NCBI GenBank assembly: GCA_030268105.1
Contig: BSDZ01000004.1
Span: 1,359,001-1,423,000 of the forward strand
Source: Volvox africanus
Taxonomy: Eukaryota > Chlorophyta > Chlorophyceae > Chlamydomonadales > Volvocaceae
Direction of reading: 5' to 3'
Length of the DNA stretch: 64,000 nt
Below are positions 24,038 to 35,477 of the stretch, one piece after another. The notes under the pieces are model-generated. The model made no database searches, was not told the DNA's origin, and saw only the letters and a list, made by a program, of their open reading frames with translations. The first letter of the stretch is position 1, and every line of letters begins with the position of its first letter. The position numbers and the translations under genes are program-made.

Positions 24038-27000
24038 CTAGAAACCGGGCGTGGTCGCTACGCCCCCCGGCGGCACGGGCATGCCGCCCAGATCATCAAT
24101 CAGCAGCGCCGAAACCAATGACCCGGCAGGCAGTATCCCCGATGCAGACGGAATCTCCAGCAGTGCGTTCGCTGATCGAGCTGACAGAAGCCGGCTGCTG
24201 ATCTGGTTCCCCGTGCTGATCGCCCACAACTCACATGCCCCCAGAGGCTGAGGCTGAGGCTGAGGGCCTGATGGCGAGGTGCTGTCATCTGAGGATGCAG
24301 CAGTGGCTGAAGTGGCAGATGTACGTGTTCCCGCGGGTACTAAGCTCCATTGGAGAGTGGCGCGGTGGTACTCGGGGCGCTCGGGGTCCAGCTTGAGGTC
24401 GGAGGTAAGACGGGCCGCCACACGGCGCAGCTCGGGGCTTGCCCAGCCGGCCATCTTCCGTAAAGCGGGCAGCACCACCAAGTTGAAGCAAACGAAGCTG
24501 CTGACCGGGTTACCTACGGTGGTGGGTCAGACAGGTGGTGTCAGTGGAGCAGTGTTGTTGTTGTTGTTGGTGGTGGTGTTAGTGGTGGAAGTGATGGAGC
24601 TGTCTGTGGTCTCCTGGGTTGTGGTGATGCGGCTGCTGGTGTTTGATTGCCTGTGTGATTGGTCTATATCAAGGGAAAGGCGTGCATGGACCCAACACAT
24701 GGAGTGGCGGCGCGGCGGAGCCCTCACCTCAGACTTCTTCTATGATTCCTGAACGCAACGGGGCTCACGAGATTATGATGGATCAGGCATCCTTATCAGC
24801 ATCCGCGTCGTAAAAAAACCTACAAGGCTTGCCTAATGGCGTTTCCTTAAAGCTCACATCCTTGACATCAATTACCTCCTGCCGCATTTGAAACCCTAAT
24901 GCCAAACCCCTAGATAGTGCACATAGGCCTCCTCCACCTGGGTCCCATTTTTCTGGCCGATAGTGGCTCGGTTGCCGGCCACCAACCCACCTGGCAGGCC
25001 AAAGATTAGCATTTTGCGGCCCCCCTGCTCCTGCAGTGTCAGGGTGGCGAAGGTGAGTGGTTTTCCAGGCTTCATGCGAACCCGGCCGAAGTGGATGGTG
25101 CCCTGACGCTCCAATAGGGGCTTGATCAGGTCGCGGTCCCCCATCGAGACACCACCTGCGGGCCACAGAGGTGTGGGACTAGGCGTTAGGCTGTTGCGAG
25201 AGAAACGGAGAGGCGTTGCTCCACAAGGAGGGCACATGAGACTCAGGCAGGCGCCCCAATCGCCTTGCATCTTGACACCCTAACACGTGTTGCCTTTCTT
25301 GAGGGTACTACGACCTGTGGGGACCACTACCACCACTGGGGGAAGTGTCAGTCAAATCCTTACGTTGGGCAATGGGCTGACCGTCAAGGCCATCAGCAAT
25401 CAATCCCACATGTTCTCACGTATCTTCAATGACCCCCATGATAGCCACTATCAGGTTTAAGGACGTGTCATGAAGTCCTGCTATTCTACAAATAGACAGA
25501 ACAGAGATATACCACAGCACGTTATCACGGCCGGTTTAAGGCAACTTAAGATGAATACTTAGACCTGTACGAAAAGTCCAACAAAAGAGGATCCGGAAAA
25601 AAGATGTACAAGCAGAGGAAGCATCCCCTCCCCTGGTGCGCCACATTCACAGCATGGGATACCCCACTCAACTAGTGGAACGCCAAGTATGCGGCCGAAC
25701 ACCGCTACCTGCCTTCCCCCTTCGCTCTCCACTTCCCGTTGCCAAGGTCCGGGGACGTTTCATCTTTTGGGCGCCATGGTTTCCAGTTCACGTCTTGTTC
25801 TGCTTCCTACGCCCCCATCCACCTCCACCTTCACACCTCCATTTCCACCCAGCACCCACCCGAAGTGACCAAAACGTCCAAACCTCGCTCAATGGCAGTC
25901 GCCAGACAGCCCTCCAGGTGTCCCTCAGTGTCTCTGGCTACACCCAGGTCCACCACTTCAGCGCCCGCACGCGCCGCAGCAGCTAGCAGCATTGCCCTGT
26001 TAGCGTCCCGGATCTGCCCGGGGCCTAGTGGCAGCGTCGAGGGGTCTACCACCTCATCCCCTGTGTGGCGGGCGAGAAGACCCTTGATGCCCATACATTA
26101 GGGCGACTGTGTGAAGACATCTTTATACGACGAAAATCGAAATCGCTGCACTGTTCATTGACATATGGTTATGCAAGTTAAGTGCGAAAGCGGTTTGTGC
26201 ACAGGCAAGGCGACCTTTGGTTAGCTTGAAGCATATGAGTTCAATCCATCGACCGCGGCATCTAATTCTGCTGGCGCCAGACTGGCAGTGTGGCAGGCTG
26301 GCGGGTCTGGCGGGGTAATTGTTTTAGCCACACCACACTTTCGAGTCATGGTGTGGGGCCTAGATTAGCTGCTGATCCTTCTGTGGCAACCCTCACCTGT
26401 GGATAGCACCCCAACCTGGTCAGCCAATCGTGGAATGAGGGATGGCGGGTGGGGCAGGAAGGGCGCAGCTAGGTAAAGAAGGTTTGAGAAGGGAACTGAA
26501 TCTTGGAGATATGTTTAGAGTAATTGCGAATGAATGAGCGAAATTGAGGCGAAAGCCAGACCCTTCAAAGGGAGGATGGGGTACGGATGGACAGCTGGGC
26601 AGATGCGTACAGAATTGCTGCAGGGTTTCAAAGTGATTGATGCGACATTGTGACAACAGTAACTGGAAAAAGCAAACAGAGAAAATCATTCTTTGTTACA
26701 AAGTAACGTCATCACCAATTTGCTGAAATAATACAGTGTGATTTCGTCAGTGTGATTTCGTCAGTGTGATTTCGTCAGTGTGATTTCGTCTGATTGGCCC
26801 AGAGACCGGCTAGCAGGCTGCACCTGTGCGTATAGCTGCAGCAAGCGCATTAGGTCATCATACCATCATCCGTATAATGCTGGTAGTGTCGTTACGGTTC
26901 TGCTCATTAGGTGTGTGTCTCAACCCTAGGTACTCTCAAGTCTTATGCTCTTAACACGATCCAATCCAACCCAGCAGCATTGCAATTTTTTGATGGCTTG

Positions 27001-28579
27001 GTGCCAGTAAGCGCAACGTTCAAACAAACATAACAGTAACTAATCGTCAATCTCTGAGGGATGTGATTCGATGTGCAGCAAAATGATGCCCGCGATTAAC
27101 AGTGTGCGCTTCATGACTTATAAACATGTTGGGCTTGTAATATTTATACCTTGGGCGTAGAATGCACTTTCAGATGTACGGCACCCACAGTAGCGAGGAT
27201 CCCTATCTCGGCTACTCCCACGAGCTCTCCCGCCTTCAGAACGATATCTCCCTCTCTGAGGGCGAGGAGGGTAACGTAGAGAACATCGAGTTAAGAATGA
27301 CGTAGTGTGGATATTAGATCCCACATGACATCTCAAGTATACAACATCAAAGGTCCCATGGCTTAATGGATAAAGCGCCGGTCTACGGAACCGGAGATTC
27401 CAGGTTCGATCCCTGGTGGGATCGTGAGATAGCTTCTATGATAATATTATAATCACTCATTTGACTTGTCACCTTCAGATAATTATCGTCAAGTTTTGCT
27501 ACATTATTGCGGTGGTTAGATCACAACACAGGTGGACTTACGCAATATCGGATCCTACAGGCCGAATGTCTTGTCCAAATTTGGCAGCCTTCTTAATGTG
27601 CACACGATGTTCACCATCTGGCCCCGAGGGAAGCCGCTCCGTGTCCTCCACCTGCACAACCGCATCTGCACCCTCTGGCACGGGAGCCCCTACATGGAGC
27701 CCACACCACACAGGAAGCACGTCCTGAGCAAAACACCTTCACCAGGGCATCTAAACCTGTGGAACGAACTCCACGGCCCCCTTCCCTCACAACTAAGCAG
27801 TGCATACACTCCAGAAGCGCACGAACAGTCGTACACATCATCATGTCTTACCAGTGGTGATATATGCCACCGTCCCGGGGCGCACAGGCACATTGTCCAG
27901 CTGCCCAGCTCGTGATTCTCCAATGACGAGGTACTCACCCGCACCGTCTGTGGCAACGACCGCATAGCCGTCCTGGACACAGAGCAGTCCCGGGCCTTTC
28001 TCAACATCGTTGCAAAGTGCACCGTCCTAGGGTGTCCCAAAAGGAATGATGGAGCTCAATGACTTTCAGATTGCGGTGCGGGTTTCTCCAGCCTGACCAC
28101 CAAGGGGACGAAAAGCCCCGGCAAGGTCCCTGACTGAGCAGCTGGCAAAAGCCACTGGTTCCCTCCTGTCCCAGAGAAGGAGGGACTGATATTTTAGGTC
28201 CTGACTCAAGCTGTGCCCTCAGCTGATCACTGAAGCTGTCGGCCGGGGTACATACCTTGATTGAGGCGGGGAAGGGCGGGAGTGAGTCGGGCGCCCGGAC
28301 GTCTTCCGCCAGCACGCGGCCTGGGAAAGGAAGGAGATACTGCATGGATTAGATTTTAAGCTGTTCATAATGGAGCCTGGGTTGGGGCGCCCAGGGGCAA
28401 GAAGAGGCTCGCAGGGCAGGTGTCGTCGTACAATGAACATGGGCTAGCATGATGATGCTTTTTGCTGAAAGCTTACCCAAGGCGCCCGAAAGCCCCACTG
28501 TTACAGCACCGAGCGTTTGCGTGTGCGTCAGGACGATATCCTGCGCATCGGGAATACTGATCATCCGATATGCCGACAT
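24038..28579 (-). CDS. CNX1E: Molybdopterin molybdenumtransferase, E domain only (CNX1E/MoeA/gephyrin E type)
   Basis: Exons in order of translation: 28579-28477, 28320-28256, 27972-27852, 27689-27542, 27255-27150, 26415-26397, 26060-25860, 25155-24991, 24513-24038. Phases close exactly to 467 residues. The enzyme inserts molybdate into adenylated molybdopterin, the last step of Moco synthesis, in the cytosol. Visible MoeA hallmarks in order: [111 protein letters not shown] and, near the C-terminus, [23 protein letters not shown]. The stop follows that domain directly, so no G (MogA-like) domain is fused, unlike plant CNX1 and animal gephyrin. To my knowledge the E and G proteins are also separate in Chlamydomonas. 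The chain is somewhat longer than E. coli MoeA because of a Ser/Pro/Gln-rich insert in domain IV. Confidence 0.95.
26397..26415 (-). other. 19-nt microexon of CNX1E
   Basis: The sequence GTTGGGGTGCTATCCACAG lies between CTGACCAG and GTGAGGG. It encodes VGVLST plus the first base of the Gly codon, so that the spliced product reads VGVLSTGDEVV, the conserved MoeA motif that opens the central MPT-binding domain. Without it the frame would shift, since 19 is not a multiple of three. Confidence 0.9.
26737..26790. repeat. 14-bp tandem repeat, about four copies
   Basis: GTGTGATTTCGTCA is repeated about four times in the CNX1E intron 26416-27149. It is too short and lacks spacers, so it is not a CRISPR array. 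Confidence 0.9.
27352..27424 (+). tRNA. tRNA-Arg (anticodon ACG)
   Basis: The 73-nt cloverleaf has acceptor stem GGTCCCA with TGGGATC (one G-T pair) and discriminator G. The anticodon stem CCGGT/ACCGG closes the loop CTACGGA, giving anticodon ACG, read as inosine-CG, for CGU/CGC/CGA Arg codons. The T stem CCAGG/CCTGG carries the loop TTCGATC. The B box GGTTCGATCCC is canonical. There is no intron and no encoded CCA. The closest T-run that might end Pol III transcription is TTTT near 27492. The gene lies on the strand opposite CNX1E, within its fourth intron (27256-27541). Confidence 0.95.
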
Positions 28580-28943
28580 TTTGGAGAAAATAGTTGATTC
28601 AGTCGGTGCTCTTGCATTGCTTAACCTGTGACAGGTGCTGGATTTCAGGCCTTAGTGGCATGCAGGACAAGTTGTCGTACATACTCGCAGACCCACATCG
28701 ATTTGTCGCCATATGACCAGTTATTTTCCTTAACTCCCTCTATGTGCTTCGTTATAAATTGCTTGAACTTGTGTCAAAAGCATCTCTTTGCAACGTGTAT
28801 GCGGACGTCAAATTTTCAGCCTAGTGATCGAACCATTCGAACCATATACGCTGACAACCTTCAAATCTCTTTTTTAAAGGTATTTATTGCAACAAATTGA
28901 AAGACAGGGCCTTATCCCGTCACGGAACGAGTACCGGCATTGA
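28580..28943. promoter_or_regulatory. Divergent promoter region between CNX1E and the RING gene
   Basis: Only 364 bp separate the start codons of CNX1E (28579, leftward) and the RING-finger gene (28944, rightward), so both 5' untranslated regions and promoters must share it or overlap. I see no clear TATA box or operator-like repeat. Shared regulation is an inference from the arrangement. Confidence 0.5.
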
Positions 28944-29404
28944 ATGGCCGAGACTTCCGAGCTATGTCTCCGTTGCCATAAGGAGCCTATAAAATATATG
29001 ACCTTTCCTTGCCGCCATCGCACTCTGTGCACGGGTTGTGCCGCGCGTGTGGCGACCGGTAAGTGCCTTCCGAGTCCGTGCAGGTCAAGGACAGTCTTCA
29101 AGAGCTGTTGATTTGCTCATATTGCATCGTATTCCTCGTGTACCGACATCAAATTTGTATTGCGTAATAGTTGTGTGTGGTCAGCTAGCACATTTACAAC
29201 GGTCGAGTTTAAACTGGTGTGCCCTATGCAGGCGGGAAGTGTTTTCTGTGCCATCAGTTCTTCCAGCGCCTGAAGCACATTCCAGGGCCTGGAGAGACAA
29301 AGGAGGAAGACGAAAACGACGCATCCGAACAGACGGACGATGATGATGATGACGACGACGGGGGCGAGGGTGCCAAGGAGTGCGCGCCTAAGCCCGCACA
29401 GTAG
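28944..29404 (+). CDS. Small RING-HC finger protein with acidic tail
   Basis: Two exons, 28944-29058 and 29232-29404, give 95 residues. The N-terminal half is a C3HC4 RING: CLRC, then C-R-H, then C-T-G-C, then CFLC, with spacing that fits RING-HC ubiquitin ligases. The rest is short: a Lys/Pro segment, then an acidic run with eight consecutive Asp, ending in CAPKPAQ. The probable role is as a ubiquitin E3 ligase or an assembly factor; the substrate is unknown. Its stop lies only about 210 bp before the first downstream in-frame ATG of the exonuclease, and I see no TGTAA poly(A) signal between them. See the finding on a shared transcript. The start ATG is the first in frame before the RING and is followed by a good donor at 29059. 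Confidence 0.75.
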
Positions 29405-32400
29405 CAATTATTCTGACGACGGCGACGGCAGTTCGGGTCTAACAAATCAGGTTGTGCTCTTGTCCCACACAGCTCGGCACAGAGCTGGCCGACGCAACGG
29501 TGGGAGGGAGCGTGGGACCCGTGTCCATAGTGACGCAGCATTAGCAGCGTCATGTGGGATAGTATCCTTCTACGTACTTTGGAGATTTGGGCTCACGAAA
29601 CCAATACTAAGAAATATGCATGCAGTATCAGCGTCCTGCCTCCTTGCAGTACAAGCCATGAAAACAAAAGTTCTTGGCTGGCGGCTGCGACTGCCGCCGC
29701 CGGCGGCAACAGCTTCTCGGGGATCCAGCCTGGTAGCTCGAGAGGTTCATCCCACTCTCCCTTCGGACAGGGTTGGGTTTGAAAGAGAGTATTACAGCGT
29801 GCGCCAGGTGGCCCTGCCGCCCAAGCGGACTGGGGGACACTCCCCCTTGCGCCCTCAATCACGGGAGATGGAACCAGGAGCAGTTGTATCAGTCACCGGC
29901 GCAGACACTTTAGGTAGCATCGGTGCGCAAAACCCAACAGGTTTTGGAGGAGGGCAGTTGGAATCAGGAACGGTGGTGAGGCAGGTAGCGGCGCGGACAT
30001 TGCTGGCGGCCAGCGGCGCATCGCCGGTTGAGAGTGATCTGCAGGGTCAGCAGCATTCGGAGGAGATGCGTTTAGAGGTTCATCTTATCGACTTGCGTGC
30101 TTGGCCGACGGCGGCGGCCCTGGCAACGGCGGCGCCGACGACGCTGAGGACGACGGATGCCTTATCACATCTGGCATCCGACCTCGAGACGGAGGGGATC
30201 ATTGGGCTAGATGCGGAGTGGGAACCGGAGCTGCGATCGGGGATACGGCACCGGTGAGCCTGGGGGCGGGGGATGGGAAGGCGGGGGCCTGCGCCTCCAC
30301 AGCCGCTGCCCTTCACATTCAGTTGCGGGAGGAGGGTCCAAAATGCGATCCTAAATTGGCGGATCCCTTTCTTTGGAAATTAGAGCTTCGGAGGGTTCAC
30401 AGGAACGGGAGACTAGAAATGTGGTTAAGGCAAACATGACAGTGGGCGAGTGCAGGCGGGTAGGGTAAGTGTGTTAATTTACTCCCTCTCTCTCAATATA
30501 TGAACTCCAGGGAAGAACTATATCGTCTCCTAAACGGCGCCCCCCATAGTGAACCGCCGCACCGCCGCTCCATTCTTCTCTAGCTGCCTCATCATGCCGC
30601 GTGTAGTTACTCTTCAGCTTTTTACCTCCGTTTTTCAGGATCTCCGTCATCCAGCTCGCTTCAGCCAACCGGTGCTGGATTCTGCGGCCTGGAGGAGTAG
30701 ACGGGACCGGCACCAAGGCCGCCACCGGCAGCGGAGAACAAAAGGCGAAGAGGGACCGGGGAAGTCGATTTCCTCCGCAGCCGGGTCCCGCACCTGCAAA
30801 GCAGTTGGAGGAGCCTCCTGATGCCGAGCACAGGGGATGGCTGCCACGGGAGGTGGTGCGGCTGTTAAGCGACCCACGGGTCATCAAGGCTGGCGTGGGA
30901 ATTCAAGAGGACGTGCGACGATTGGAGCATGATTTTGGGGTGCAGGTGCGCCGTGAGGGTGAATGAGTTCGCCAGGAGAAGCAGCTTGGTCCCTGCCGCT
31001 TCGTATCCATCTGCTTGCCGCATATGATCGGTCATCGGGAAACACAATTGGACGGGGCTTCCGGGCACATGTCGCGTGTTCAGCTTTTCGACCTTTCGAC
31101 TTTTCCCAGGGCCACTGAACCAGCGCGCTCCTGCAGATTGCCTTTGGTCGTCCCTGTGGCTTACGAGGTGGTGCGGCTCCCGTGCGTTACTGTCTTGTCT
31201 GTCTGTCTGTCTGTCGGTGGTGTAGGTTCGCGGTGCAGTGGACGTGCGGCTGGTCGCTCAGCAAGGTGCCCCTCGCTGTCTGGCAGCCGGGGGGAGTCTC
31301 CAGGCGCTCAGTGCGGCACTGCTGGGACGCGCACTGGACAAGTCGGCGCAGCGCAGCCATTGGGGCAGTGCGGGACAGCTGGCGGAGGGGCAGGTCGGTC
31401 CAACTCGGACGGGCTGTCTTTTGGTTTGTTCCGGCAATGGCTGTCCGCGGTATATGTGAGATACGAGGTGTCTTGGCATATGTGGGAGGCGAAACGAAAT
31501 GGGCGTAGGCTGGTGGAAGGCGTATGATGTTGCCCATTAACAGCTTCTTGTGGCTTGCGCGCCCGGGCGCGTCCCGTGTTTGCTGCTCTGCCGGGTCCAT
31601 CGCGGATCGCATTGCTCCAGCAGTCTCAGCCCGTCCTCAGTTCTCCAACCCGATTTTGCTGCCCACCCGCTGCGCGCTGCAGATCGCCTACGCAGCCCAC
31701 GACGCATGGCTGTCCCGAGAGCTGGTTTGTGAGCTGCACCGCCTGAGCCCATGCGCGGCGTCTCCATCTGTGTCTGCAGCGACTGGACAATTGTCATTCG
31801 CACCGCCGTCGCCGCCGGGGCAGCGGCAGTCATGTGCGGAGAACCCCCCTGGAGCTCGGCAATCAAAGAATCTCACGCAGCAGGAACAGCAGGGGCAAAA
31901 TCTGCGTCCGTTGCGGCAACAAGATTCAGGGTACCTAGGCCAGGCTACGGGTCTGCCCCTTCAGGAGTTCGTTGCGCCGTTTCTGGATGCCTTCAGCGGA
32001 CTTAAACGGAAGGAAAGGGTTCGGGGGACATCGTCGCAGGGTAGCATCCCTGACGGCGGTATCGCTTCAGGGAAGGCGTTGGCCGACTACAGTAGGGGGG
32101 GTGGCGGTGGCAGTGGTAGCGGGCGGAGACCATCAGCCCGACAAAAAGAGATGAAGCTACCGACCCGCAAGTCCGTGCTTTATGAGAACTGCCGATTATT
32201 GGTGAGACAGCAGACTGCTTTGGGTTGCTTTGATTTGTAGTGTACTCTTTGGCCGTTGGGAAAGGGGAGCAGTTGTTGCCGCGTGTCGTATCGTGTCCTT
32301 GGTTTCCGCGTCAGTGCACCATGGAAATATGCCCCGATGCCCTCGGGTGAGGAGGGAGCCGAGACTAGAAGGCAGGCGGTGCCCTCTTAAGTCGTTCGCG

Positions 32401-35400
32401 TCACTACATCATGAAACATTTTTTGACAATATTTTTATGTCCAAAAGTGAAACTGTAAGGAAGCAGGCTGTTCTGTCAACAAGAGGTGCTGAGCAGGGGC
32501 TCCTCTCACCAATCACGCAATTGTGTCAGATGCGGACGTGTATGTTGGCTTGCGACCACCGTCACCCGGGACCTCGTAAGCGACATGCAATTTTTGTTTT
32601 CCCTTGCCTGACTGCTGGGAGCTGCCGTTGGGGACAAGCTGGGAGGGCGCCCTGACCTTGCGAATTCGGAAATGGGAGTTGATGATGCCGGGATCGCGTA
32701 GCTCTTCACAAAAGACACAGCCGCAGCGAATGGCCATTCGCGGCCGCTGTCAGAACCTCGTACCTCGTCTTACCGTGTCGTTGTTGCTCTTCCGTTGCCT
32801 GATCAGGCTCCCGACGGCGCCGTCCTCTGCACTTGCGGTGTCAAGAAGGTCGCCTGGTACCTGCAGCGCGGTCTGGCGCGCGTGGTTTCGGAGAACCCCA
32901 CCACCATCCAGCTCAATTTCGAGCCTCAAGGCCGGGGTCACGCGGATGATGAGTACTATCTCGTGAGCAGACGCTGGATGCTCGGTGTGCTTCGTGAACG
33001 ATTTTGCATGTTGTTGTGGATCCTGGTGTGTGTGTGTGTGTTATGGGGTTCATGATAAGCAAGGTTTGTGGGACTGCCGGCATCGTACAGACCATTACAC
33101 TGAACACCGGCCGCCTATTCATCTGCTGTAGCTGTCAACCCATAATACAAACTTTGACCTTAATCCCCATTCTAGATTTGAATACTTTGGGTTTTGGGAC
33201 TCTGCGCTCCGGAGCGCAATTTTGTGTGGAGCTCCCTGATGGCGAGGGAATTCCTCCTCCTCCAGTAATCCTGATTCTCTTACGCGCATTGTTTGCAACT
33301 TGCAACTCGATGCTGCGGTTACAAAATGTTCCTTGTTTTCTGGTCATGTGCGTCGCTCGGGCAGTCTGACAAGGAGAACCGCTGCTGCGTGTGCGGCTCG
33401 GGCGGGCAGTACCTCCGCCACAGCGTGGTGCCTCACTGTTATCGTCAGCACTTCCCGCCATCCATGAAGAGCCACCTCAGCCACGACATTGTGCTCATGT
33501 GCCCACCCTGCCACAAGGTGCGGACCAGGAAAAGGGCTCTGCGCTGTTCGGTGTGTACGGGGTATGCTAGCTGGGCTGCTGTGTCAAGAGGTTATACGAT
33601 TCGGGTCGTGATTTGGGTCACGGGTGTGGGGGATGGTCCTTTCAGAAGGAAAAGAAGGGGCTTTGGATCCGCCACTCAGAGCTCCGCGCTTAGTCTGCGT
33701 CTAGCCTCTCAAATTGCACATGTAGCGCCTGGCCCCTGATAAGGTGGCGGGTCTTGTCGTAGTAGGTCCTCTGTGGCCACGGTTTAGCCTGGGGGAGGAC
33801 CTTTTTTCCTTGGGACTGGGGGTTGTGGATTGTGAGGATGCTGAGCACTGCATTCCCAAATCTGATGTCGTGAAGTGGCGGTGGTGTCCTGAATGGCCAT
33901 CGCGATACAGCATAGCGTAGCGTCGTCGGGCGACCCCACAGCCCCCCTCCCTGCTGCCGACCGCTGCAATGTCTATTATGCCGCAGACCTGCAGTGTGGA
34001 GGACCAGAGGCGCATGGCGGCAATAGGCAGGCAGTTCCATGCGCCGTTGGGGTCCGCCACGGCAGCAAAATTTCGACATGATTCGAGTTTGGGTGCAGTG
34101 CGCAGCGCGGGGCGCGCTTTGGCCAATACGAAGGTTTGTGAAACCTTTGGCTAGGCTAGATTCTCCCTAGAGATGAAACTTGCCAGCTTCGGGGACTAGG
34201 GACCCTGGGGGATTGGGGATGCTGGGGGACGCTGGGGGATGGGGGATACTTACATACGACCTTACGTACTTGGGAGTTGTGTGGAACTGACATTGCCGCC
34301 AATCTGCTAATAGCCTCCGAATGCGTAGTGACCAGCGCTTCATCTCGCACGTGCATGCATTCTAACGATCACATCACTTTAAACGATCACATATAACGTA
34401 CATTTCGACCCGTCAGCATGGATACATCCTTCCTGGCTGGGCCAGCCCCTTCCTCAGTCCTATTAATGCCTGCCTGCGTGGATCCAATCCGCGTACTTAC
34501 TGCTTTAGGTGTTGATTCCGCCTCCCCGGCGAAAAGAGCTGGAAGACCTGCTGCGGCGGCATTTTGGTGTTCAGGAAGTGGATGAGGCGTTGGTTCGGCA
34601 GGCGGCCGATGTGGATCCACGGATGGAGGACGAGAACTGGTGAGCGGGCGGACACTAGGGGCAGCTCGGGGAGGGCTGCTCAAGGGCCGGGATGGACCGG
34701 ACCAGCCTTAGGTTGTGTTGGACCCGAGAGTGCAGGACCCGGCCCAACGGGCGGGTCAAATTATTCTGTCCCGTCTTCAGGGAGTATCTTGTCCTGGCAA
34801 CGGTCAGGCCGCGAGCTTTGGAAACATCGAAAGGTTATAAATACCGGCTTAGGTGGTATCAGTTGGCTGCCGGTAAGTCCTCGTTGTCGTGGGTGCAAAA
34901 CCTGGGACATCCTGGTCGCGACATGTTTGACACAGGGGCAGGGACTTGAGCAAGGGCTCCGATACTTGAATCATTCATAGTTATCTTCTTACCTGGTGAG
35001 TCAGTTGGTCATGGTATTGTTGCATATTCATCTCACGCTTGTCCTGCCTCACCTACATGTCATCATCATCACCATCACCACCACCATCACCACCACCATC
35101 GTTGTCGTCATTGCAGGCGCAGCCACGCCGACTTGGTGGTCCGTGCGCTCGGGGGGAGGGACAGACTAGAGGCCTTTGTAAGGGGATGGAGACAGCACTT
35201 TCTGGACACTATGCGGCCCCAGTTCATGCCAAACCATTGGCGGGTGGACGCCCGGGTGGCCAACAGCTCCACAGCTGACGAAGGGGGAGAAGCGGAGGAG
35301 GCGGGGGAAGGGGCGGATAGGTTTGGGAGTGTGGGAGGCCGCGGCGCCGCAAGGGCGGCAGAAGCTGGGAAACCTGACCCCAGCACTGGCTTTTCTGGTA

Positions 35401-35477
35401 GCGATGAGGACGTTGACGCCGAGAGTGGCGCTGGCGACGGCGCTGGCGACGGCACTGGCGCTGGCGCTGGCGCCTAG
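29340..35477 (+). CDS. EXD2-like DEDDy 3'-5' exonuclease
   Basis: Exons: ?-30253, 30639-30945, 31226-31393, 31683-32201, 32807-32962, 33365-33517, 33987-34133, 34509-34639, 35117-35477; every junction is in phase. The first exon is open from 29340; in-frame ATGs are at 29340 and 29616 (859 residues from the latter). Exonuclease motifs: GLDAEWEP (Asp/Glu), KAGVGIQEDVRRL (Asp), YAAHDAWLS (Tyr and Asp). The C-terminal half matches EXD2 rather than WRN: YENCRL, APDGAVLCTCGVKK-WYL, then a Cys/His block CCVCGSGG, VVPHCYRQHFP, HDIVLMCPPCHK, then GWRQHFLDTMRPQFMPNHW. Human EXD2 acts in DNA end resection and mitochondrial RNA metabolism. A hydrophobic stretch ASCGIVSFYVLWRFG (about 29550-29595) resembles the EXD2 membrane anchor if the upstream start is used. 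The start is the main uncertainty. The tail is Asp/Gly/Ala rich. Confidence 0.85.

Noticed and set aside
26737..26790. Short regular repeats as a CRISPR array
   Set aside because: The 14-bp units are directly adjacent with no unique spacers, in a eukaryotic intron. It is a minisatellite.
34782..34872. Extra EXD2-like exon reading WEYLVLATVRPRALETSK
   Set aside because: It has plausible splice sites, but it ends in a phase that does not join the exon at 35117. The 34639/35117 junction joins directly and matches EXD2, so this segment is probably intronic or a rare alternative.
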